This document shows positions 44,912 through 50,858 of a stretch of 50,858 nt of DNA, in pieces. Made by a program: the position numbers and the translations under genes. This DNA is from Welwitschia mirabilis (lineage: Eukaryota; Gnetophyta; Gnetopsida; Welwitschiales). The notes below the pieces were generated by a model. It ran no database searches. It was not told the DNA's origin and was given only the letters and a program-made list of their open reading frames with translations. Location of the stretch: assembly GCA_051453625.1 (NCBI GenBank), contig JBOZIK010000001.1, forward strand, positions 66,986,326 through 67,037,183, written 5' to 3'. Each line of letters opens with the position of its first letter. Position 1 is the first letter of the stretch.

Positions 44912-45036
44912 CCATCGTGCAAATCCCCTTCAAATCATGATTTAAGAATGGATATTCTCCTTTCAATCACCTGAACATTGTTAGACTTCTATTACATAGA
45001 ATTCAGCACTACTGCAACTATTTCTTCGTCATTTTC
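44912..45036. repeat. Direct repeat, copy 2 (about 125 bp)
   Basis: Second copy of 44000-44125, 912 bp to the right, same orientation. Confidence 0.9.
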
Positions 45037-46022
45037 TTCGACCACTTCTTCCATGGTACGTAAGCCATATAAGATCATTTTTCATGTATTGCATGATGAA
45101 GCATTATAAGCCATGCTCGGTTTTAATGTGTTTATCATGCCTCATCTAGCCCCAAAACCTAGCATTGTACTGCTGAAATCATCAAAATTCAATCACTTAG
45201 TCATCTTCTGTCCATGGGTGTCTAACCTCCTAAGCTGGGTGTGCAACTTTGGTTGAATGCCCATAATGGCCTGGTAACCAAGATTTGGGCACCCAGATAC
45301 ATTAGAAACCCTATGGGGAAACCTAACCATATTTGGACACTTGGGAGACCCACAAATGCATGTAATTCAGTATAACCAATTCTTTTGTACATCATATAGT
45401 AGACACGGATTTTACCCTGGAACATCATTATACTTGAATCACGGATCAACCCTAGAAAGGGGTGAATAGGGTGTAAAACAATATAATTGAATCCAAAGCC
45501 TGAAAATAATGAAAGTAATAATCCACAAGAAAATAAAGATTGTTAATGGTGGAGAATCACCACCCTTTAGCTTTTGGACCCTGAGTCTCAAGCTGGCTTA
45601 GATTAACCTCAACCAATGGTTTTCAGGCTCACCAATAACCTTTTACAATCACCAATTCATTTTAGGGTTCATCCACAACCACCAGAGAAGAATGGATTTA
45701 TGCAACATGCACAAGCGTATAGACGTTATCCACAAGTACAATGCAAGGTCAACTATAAGAAGCTTGATCAGAAAAGGAACTTCACAATGATTGCTAATTT
45801 AACAGTAAATCAAGTACAACACAATTCATTTCATAAAATAGTGTGTCTTTTTCTCAAAAAAGATCCCTTTAATCTTTGGAAGGATTTGTTTATATAGAAA
45901 GGAGGAGAAACAGCCATTCATAGAATTTTGTGCAGAACTTTGATTCCTAGATCTGCTTTGAAGAGCGTGGAGCTGCAACAGCTAATAAAGTAATACATTA
46001 GGTCAACCTCACATAATGTTCG

Positions 46023-46495
46023 GTCGCCCTTATTTNNNNNNNNNNNNNNNNNNNNNNNNNNNNNNNNNNNNNNNNNNNNNNNNNNNNNNNNNNNNNNNNN
46101 NNNNNNNNNNNNNNNNNNNNNNNNNNNNNNNNNNNGCCCTTATTTCTTCGGTCACCCAAATGATATTTATGGGTCGCCCGAATGATATTTATGTTTTCAT
46201 TCACCGTCGGGTCGCCCTTATGCCCAGTATCAGTCGCCCACATTTAGACTGACTTCTATGCTTTAAGCTACATGCAATCGCCCTTGTTAACATTCCCGAT
46301 CGCCCGCTCTGTAAACAGCTGATTTTTTGAGGTTATATCGGGTCGCCATGAAAAAAATGAGTGGTTGCCAGCACTTGATGCAGCTTTCATCTTGTTGACA
46401 ACCCGGTCGCCCTAATAGAAAATGTGGTCCCGCACTTGATGCAGCTTTCATCCTGTTGACAGTCCAGTCACCCTGATAGAAAATATGGTCACAAA
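46023..46495 (-). promoter_or_regulatory. Paired GTCGCCC motif array in the LTR U3
   Basis: On the plus strand, GTCGCCC-like words start at 46151/46173, 46211/46233, 46277/46299, 46342/46364, 46406/46427 and 46467/46488, plus one left of the gap at 46023. Within-pair spacing is 22, 22, 22, 22, 21 and 21 bp; pairs recur every 60-66 bp. The array starts about 87 bp inside the LTR. Function is inferred. Confidence 0.9.
46036..46135. other. Assembly gap (100 N), probably false or a collapsed repeat
   Basis: The left flank ends in GCCCTTATTT and the right flank begins with the identical 10 bases, so the contigs may simply overlap inside the motif array, or a repeat unit was lost. Confidence 0.95.
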
Positions 46496-46575
46496 TCCTT
46501 GAAGTTCTCTGTAAAGCACATTACCTACACACACTCCAAAACTCATTATTAATCAATGAGAACCATCTTTTAACA

Positions 46576-46643
46576 AACACCCCCTTTGTCATTGATTGAA
46601 GAAAAGACTAGGCACAATATAATCAACATAAATGCTCCCCCAT
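46576..46643 (-). other. Sirevirus terminal and internal polypurine tracts
   Basis: Minus strand: ATGGGGGAGCATT (46643-46631), then about 40 bp later GACAAAGGGGGTGTT (46590-46576) against the LTR start. The pair matches that of element 1. Confidence 0.75.
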
Positions 46644-46936
46644 AATCTATTAATTAGTGAGAATTCGAAGTATATGAAATGAGTTTTGCTAGTATTAAGA
46701 ACATAACCACATCAAGACCTTTGTATTGCTAAAAACATAAATGTTTTATATTAACAAAACTGAGTTACTCCATTTAATATTGTTACATGAAAGTGCACAC
46801 ATAGGTCCATCTGACCATTCAAAAATTGTTTCAAAATACAAAATTCAAAGTTCATGGTACAAAACATATATATGCGAGTCTCGCCCTCTTTTTCCGAAAT
46901 CAAGGACAAGAAGTAAAGAAAAACACTAAGAGAAAA

Positions 46937-47919
46937 TTAATTAGATTCGGAGGACTCCTCAAAGAAGCATGCAGCCTTGCTTTGAGATGTGTCTGCCACT
47001 GGAGTGCCACTAGCAATGAGGGTTGCCTTGATGTGCCCAGTAAGGGAGTTCAATTGGTGTACTAAGTGAAGAATCTCTGGTGTGTCAGAGGCTTTGACCT
47101 GGGGCTTAGATGATGAAGCAGGCTCCTCAAAGAGATGCATCCAAGAGATAGTGATGTAGTCAATAGGCCCCATGGGTTTGAGAGCCTCTTACCGAGAAAT
47201 ATGAGGAATGCCAAAATAGTGGCACATGCGAGTGATAAGAAAAGGATATGGCAAGAAGTGCCACTTGTGTGGTTGAAGCTGGTGGAGGATATGGCAAAGC
47301 ATTATACCTAGAGCATCTATATCATGTCTGTGGTCTAGAGAGTACAAGAAGAACACTCGATAGTTGGAGAGTTCATCACGATGATCCGCAACAGGAAGAA
47401 AATTATATGACAAAATGAGATGATGAACACGAAACCTAAGAAAAAGATGTGAGGCCTTAAGAGTCTTCTTGTAGGTGACCGAGGCACCGCAATTGTGTTG
47501 AGTGAAAAAGACTCTATTAGGGGTCAGTATTCATCGAGGTTGCCCCGAGGTAAACTAGTGATGAAGGTAATTAAATCTGCAATAACTCGAATTTCTTAGC
47601 CAAATGCAAAAGTAATGAGAGTAAAATGAGCATCATCAAATTCTGCATTGGCGTAGAAAAGATGAGTAACCAGGGCGTAACAGGTGTCTATCACATATAA
47701 GAAATAACCCCACTTTACCTCTTCTAGAAGAGTTTGAACCTCGTGAAGGCTAAGAAATTGGATAGGCTTATAGGTCCTCTCCATGGGACTAGTCTCAAAA
47801 TTCTTTTCAAAATTGTCAATGGCTTTCGTACACATTTTGTAAAAAATGTAGCTTGGTGGTTTGGAAGCAACTTCCTTTGTCCAGTTTTTGAATCCTTCTC
47901 CTGTTTGCTAGGACGCCAT
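46937..47919 (-). pseudogene. Sirevirus extra ORF (element 3)
   Basis: Begins at ATGGCGTCC (47919), with an in-frame TAG at the fourth codon, then KNWTKEVASKPPSYIFYK, LHEVQTLLEEVKWGYFLYVI, YALVTHLFYANAEFDDAHF ('L+..FYAN....+'), a stop, frame changes, and HKWHFLPYPFLITRMCHYFG, the 'LPYG.L+TR+F.HFGV' signature. The C-terminal frame 47173-46937 (PIDYITISWMHLFEEPASSS ... HQLNSLTGHI) ends ESSESN and stop. This ORF is a lineage trait of Sireviruses; its role is not established. It starts about 146 bp after a paired GGTCGACC array and ends before two polypurine tracts. Confidence 0.65.
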
Positions 47920-48064
47920 GGAGAGGAAATTTAAAAGAGAAAAAGGTGGGAAGCCAAAGGAGTAAACCAGATAAAGTCAAGAAAAGTGATAGCAGAAAAA
48001 GACAAATGTTAAGAAAAGAAGGCCTGGGCAGATTTAAAAATCTACGACGCACCACCTCAAACAC

Positions 48065-48446
48065 GGTCGACCGAATGAAACTAACGGTCGACCCGTCGTC
48101 TATATTTCTTTTTTTCCTTTTTAAAAGAATTAATAGTAAGGCGTCGGCGACCTAATGAGATAAACTCGGTTGACCCATTTTAACAGTAACATTAGGTACA
48201 AATGAGGTCGACCAAGACAAAAATCCGGTGGACCCTTAAAGGATAAAGACGTGACAGAGTAAACCAAGGAAAATTCGGTTGACCTAACACATTGTGTCGA
48301 TCGACCCAATTAAACTAGAAATTTCACAGGACTAAGCCACACGAGGTCGACCTAATGTAGATGAGTGATCGACCCTATGTTATGACAGCTGAGACACAAT
48401 AAACCGAGTGTAAAGAGGTCGACCCATATTGCATATGAGGTCAACC
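48065..48446 (-). promoter_or_regulatory. Paired GGTCGACC motif array between pol and the extra ORF
   Basis: Twelve versions of the palindrome GGTCGACC in six pairs. GACC anchors lie at 48069/48090, 48149/48172, 48210/48231, 48281/48303, 48349/48371 and 48421/48443. Within-pair spacing is 21, 23, 21, 22, 22 and 22 bp; pairs recur every 61-80 bp. It fills the spacer between the RNase H stop (48496) and the extra-ORF start (47919). A promoter-like role for the extra ORF is my inference. Confidence 0.9.
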
Positions 48447-48495
48447 AGGGTATATATTAATATAAAAGTAAAAGTTTGAACCCGATAGCTGAACT

Positions 48496-48869
48496 CTATT
48501 GTTCAACTGAGGCTGGTGCTTTCCAATCTTTCTCAGAAAAGATGCCCAAAAGATAACATAATGTAGCAAAACGATCAAATGATAATGGTTTTGTGAAAAT
48601 ATCAGTCAATTGATCTTGTGTGGAGACATATTCAAGAGTTATTACCTTTTTCTCAACTAAGTCTCTAATAAAATGATACCTGAAATTGATATGCTTGGTG
48701 CGAGTGGTTGAATGGGATTGTGAGCTATTTGGATTGCACTGGAGTTGTCACATAGAATAGAGACTTGAGATATTTGTACTCCATAGTCTTTTAGTGTTTC
48801 TTTCATCCATGATATCAGAATGCAATAATTCCTGGCAGCTATATATTTAGCTTCTGCCGTTGATTGCAA
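48496..48869 (-). pseudogene. Sirevirus RNase H
   Basis: End of the pol polyprotein. The minus frame from 48869 reads STAEAKYIAARNYC (family 'STAEAEYIAAG.CC', with a catalytic Glu region), WMKETLKDYGV, and ILCDNSSAIQIAHNPIQ (catalytic Asp in 'CDN.SAI..+.NP..H'). A one-base frameshift near 48707 then moves the frame, which continues TRTKHINFRYHFIRD, ITLEYVSTQDQLTDIFTKPL and ends DWKAPASVEQ and stop (48498-48496). The 'TKHI..R.HF+RD' and 'ADIFTKPL' blocks are copia RNase H hallmarks. Broken only by the frameshift. Confidence 0.85.
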
Positions 48870-48989
48870 GATGGAGCATTACTTCTTGTTGTACCATGTT
48901 GTAAGATAGTTACTAAAGAAGAAGAAGCGCCCCCCCTCCTTGTGCTCTTGCAATCATCCTTGCACCCAACCCAGTCCGCATCCCTATAT

Positions 48990-49875
48990 CCTATTAAACT
49001 TAATGAAGTTTTACATGAATAACATATACTGAAATCAATTGTACCTTTGATATGAGATGTGATTCCCTTGGTTTCCCTTTATATCTGGCACACAATCCAA
49101 CACTAAATGCTATGTTAGGATGACTAGTCGTTAGGTATAACAGACTTCCAATCATACTACGATATAGTTTTTGATCTACATTTTTGCCCTCTTCGTCAAG
49201 ACTGAGTTTGATGTTGGTGGCCATAGAAGAATCCACAGATTCTGCATTTTCTAGTCTGAATTTTTTAATTAGATCTAATAAATATTTCTTCTAATTTATA
49301 AAGATACTGTTTTCTAGTTGTTGAATTTGAAGACCTAAGAACATATTTACTATTCCAACTATAGTCATTTCAAACTCAAAGCTCATCAATTTTGCAAAGT
49401 CATTTGATAATATACCATTTGTTGATCCAAAGATAATGTCATCCTCATAAATTTGCACCAAAATAAATTTAGTGTTCAATGGTTTTCTAAACAGAATTCT
49501 ATCAATAGATCCTCTAATAAATCTATGCTGAAGTAGAAAGGAGGAAAGTTTATCATACTAGGCCCTTGGAGCTTGTTTTAGGCTGTATAAAGCTTTGTTC
49601 AATTTGTAGACATGGTCTGAGTTTTGAGGACCAGCATAACCTTGTGGTTGTTTCACATAGACCTCTTCTTCAATATGACCATTTAAGAAAGCGCTCTTTA
49701 CATCCATCTGAAATACTCTAATTTTCTTGTAACAAGCAAAAGCTAGAAACATTCTGATAAACTCAAGTCTAGCGACAGGAGCGAAAGTGTCACCACAATC
49801 TATCCCTTCTATTTGAGAATACCCTTGAGCAACTAACCTAGCTTTATTCTTGGTAGTGACATTTTCTTCATTCAT
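48990..49875 (-). pseudogene. Sirevirus reverse transcriptase
   Basis: Copia RT (RVT_2). From 49875: TTKNKARLVAQGYSQIEGID, DTFAPVARLEFIRMFLAFAC, FQMDVKSAFLNGHIEEEVYV (motif A, catalytic Asp in MDVK.AFL.G), VYKLNKALYSLKQAPRA. After a stop near 49560, 49479-49291 reads VQIYEDDIIFGSTNG: the YVDD loop reads YEDD, so the variable position has become Glu while both Asp remain. Then MSFEFEMTIVGIVNMFLGLQ. 49236-49000 continues with KLYRSMIGSLLYLTTSHPNI and FSVGLCARYKG. These motifs fit the SIRE lineage. Two or more stops or frame changes inactivate it. Confidence 0.85.
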
Positions 49876-49949
49876 TTATTCCTATAAATCCATTTAGTGC
49901 CGATGATATTATTTCCAGCAAACTTTGGTATAAGAGTCCAAATCTGATT

Positions 49950-50858
49950 TCAAGAGAATTGTTCTAATTCTTCTTGCATTGCAATCATCCAACATGGGTC
50001 TGATTTTGTTTCCTCAAAGGTTTTTGGTTCACCATGTGACAAGAATGAAACATAAGCATTGAAGTTCTTAAGAGAGCTTCCTGTTACGATTCCTTGAGCA
50101 ACTTTCCCAATGACTGAATCCAATGGGAGATGATCTTTGAGTTTTTTTTTTAATTTTTTTATTTCAGGTACTGGCTTAGATCTGGAATAGACTTTGTTAT
50201 AGTAGAAGCTTGAAGGAACTAGGTCTTCATCATTTTCCAATTTTTTGGTTGTATGAGACACATCATGAATCCTAATGTTGATTGACTTTTCCATTAGTGC
50301 ATTTATTGTACACTCTATATGCTTTACTTGTTGAAGAGTATCAAGGAAGATTCCTTCATCTACTTTGGAGTCAAATTTGGCTAGATCTTCTCTATCTCTT
50401 AAAATGAAGTATTTACTACGAAAAGTCTTAAAGTAAGAAATGTTGGGTTTCTTCCCCTTCCAAAGCTCATATGGGGTCTTGGTAATTCCAGGTGTTAGAT
50501 GCACTCTATTTGAAATATGAGAAGCTGTGTGTACTGCCTCTACCCAAAATCTCTTTGGAATATCTTTGTCGTTCAATATCACTCTTGCCATGTCTAACGA
50601 AGTATGTTTTTTTTTCTCTCAGCTACCCTATTTTGTTGAGGTGTTTTTGGTATTGAGAATTCATGATCTATTCCGTTGTTGTTGCAGTAATACTCAAATT
50701 TTTCTGTCTCAAATTCTCTACTATGATCACTACGAATTTTCTTAATAACATTTGCTTTTTTTGTTTGAAGTGTCTTGCAAATCTTTACAAAACTATCATA
50801 AGCATCTGATTTTGTATGCAAAAAGGCTACCCAAGAAAATCTGGAGTAGTCATCTATG
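49950..50858 (-). pseudogene. Sirevirus integrase (3' part) and linker
   Basis: From the window edge, 50821-50594: IRSDHSREFETEKFEYYC (second catalytic Asp region, 'IRSDHG.EFEN..F'), then GIDHEFSIPKTPQQNRVAER, which keeps the catalytic Glu although 'QQNGVVERKNR' has become QQNRVAERKKN. A frameshift near 50593 follows. 50591-49950 continues FWVEAVHTASHISNRVHLTP, TPYELWKGKKPNISYFKTFR ('TPYELWKGKKPNISYF+.FG') and a long linker to RT ending KSDPCWMIAMQEELEQF, the usual start of RVT_2. The 641-bp open frame is among the longest intact ones in the window. Gag and protease lie outside the window. Confidence 0.85.

Larger units (their letters stand above)
43787..45434. other. No gene recognised; purine-rich patch and a direct repeat
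   Basis: Contains a direct repeat (44000-44125 and 44912-45036), a purine-rich patch on the plus strand (about 44440-44880) and otherwise unremarkable DNA. The minus open frame at 44069-44281 includes part of the first repeat copy and shows no known motif. Confidence 0.5.
45435..46575 (-). repeat. Sirevirus 3' LTR (element 3)
   Basis: Minus-strand start TGTTAAAAGATGG (46575) next to the purine tract. Near the other end is ATTCACCCCTTTCTAGGG followed by GATCC, matching the end of the element 1 LTR. The exact 3' terminus (about 45435) is uncertain. It carries the GTCGCCC pair array and a 100-N gap. Confidence 0.75.
45435..50858 (-). mobile_element. Sirevirus (element 3), 5'-cut by window edge
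   Basis: Minus-strand Sirevirus reading from the right edge: integrase (50858-49950), RT (49875-48990), RNase H (48869-48496), GGTCGACC array (48446-48065), extra ORF (47919-46937), internal and terminal PPT (46643-46631; 46590-46576) and 3' LTR (46575 to about 45435). The order integrase-RT-RNase H proves copia; the motif QIYxDDIIFGSTN and the extra ORF point to the SIRE/Maximus lineage. Frames are interrupted, so it is inactive, but it is less decayed than the elements on the left. Confidence 0.85.

Noticed and set aside
47816-48155. Overlapping open frames on both strands (47816-48064 minus, 47946-48155 plus)
   Set aside because: They cross the spacer and motif array upstream of the extra ORF; the extra ORF starting at 47919 explains the minus-strand coding signal better.
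46023-48446. Evenly spaced short repeats that look CRISPR-like
   Set aside because: The repeats are only 7-8 bp, the spacers are not of one length, and the context is a plant retrotransposon with no cas genes.
1-50858. tRNA, rRNA or organelle-derived inserts
   Set aside because: No cloverleaf with a T-loop, no conserved rRNA word and no plastid or mitochondrial gene motif was found on either strand; primer-binding sites only resemble tRNA ends.

Overview
The window looks like nuclear DNA of a seed plant with a large, repeat-rich genome. It is strongly AT-rich and has seven runs of N. Almost everything recognisable in it is decayed retrotransposon: Ty1/copia (including at least three Sirevirus-type pieces), Ty3/gypsy (one chromovirus and two Athila-like blocks) and one LINE-type reverse transcriptase. 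I see no bacterial operons, rRNA, tRNA, CRISPR array or organelle insert. Few reading frames exceed 100 codons, and nearly all of those are broken transposon genes.

Layout. 1-6.7 kb: two same-strand copies of a copia 5' end (gag, primer-binding site, LTR) lie 5.44 kb apart, with a dead LINE reverse transcriptase and copia protease remains between them. 7.0-7.5 kb: three tandem units of about 149 bp. 8.2-13.2 kb: an old minus-strand chromovirus with both LTRs and its primer-binding site. 13.6-16.2 kb: a purine-rich, gap-broken region with a spaced motif array. 16.4-23.7 kb: mostly anonymous, with one faint copia gag relic and small duplications.

23.7-39.4 kb holds the only host gene I can support. 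It is two minus-strand exons (39188-39385 and 23747-23971) of a divergent tocopherol-cyclase-family protein. Both have good splice sites in phase 0, and they are separated by an intron of 15.2 kb. That intron is filled with a short copia element (24.66-27.03 kb), two head-to-tail Athila-like gag-protease-RT blocks (29.96-35.9 kb) and the 3' end of a Sirevirus (35.9-38.2 kb). The 5' exons were not found and may lie beyond the right edge.

41.3-50.9 kb: a Ty3/gypsy integrase fragment, a second Sirevirus relic (motif array plus downstream extra ORF), a duplicated 125-bp segment, and a third, minus-strand Sirevirus. The last has integrase, RT, RNase H, a motif array, an extra ORF, two polypurine tracts and an LTR, and it runs off the right edge.

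The most interesting signal is in the Sirevirus non-coding DNA. Two LTRs and the spacer in front of one extra ORF each carry a different short motif (GGACGTCCGG, GTCGCCC, GGTCGACC), yet all three arrange it in the same way: pairs 21-23 bp apart, repeated every 55-80 bp. A fourth array (CTCGAAGG/CCTTCGAG) precedes the extra ORF of the other relic. The geometry appears conserved while the motif sequence does not.
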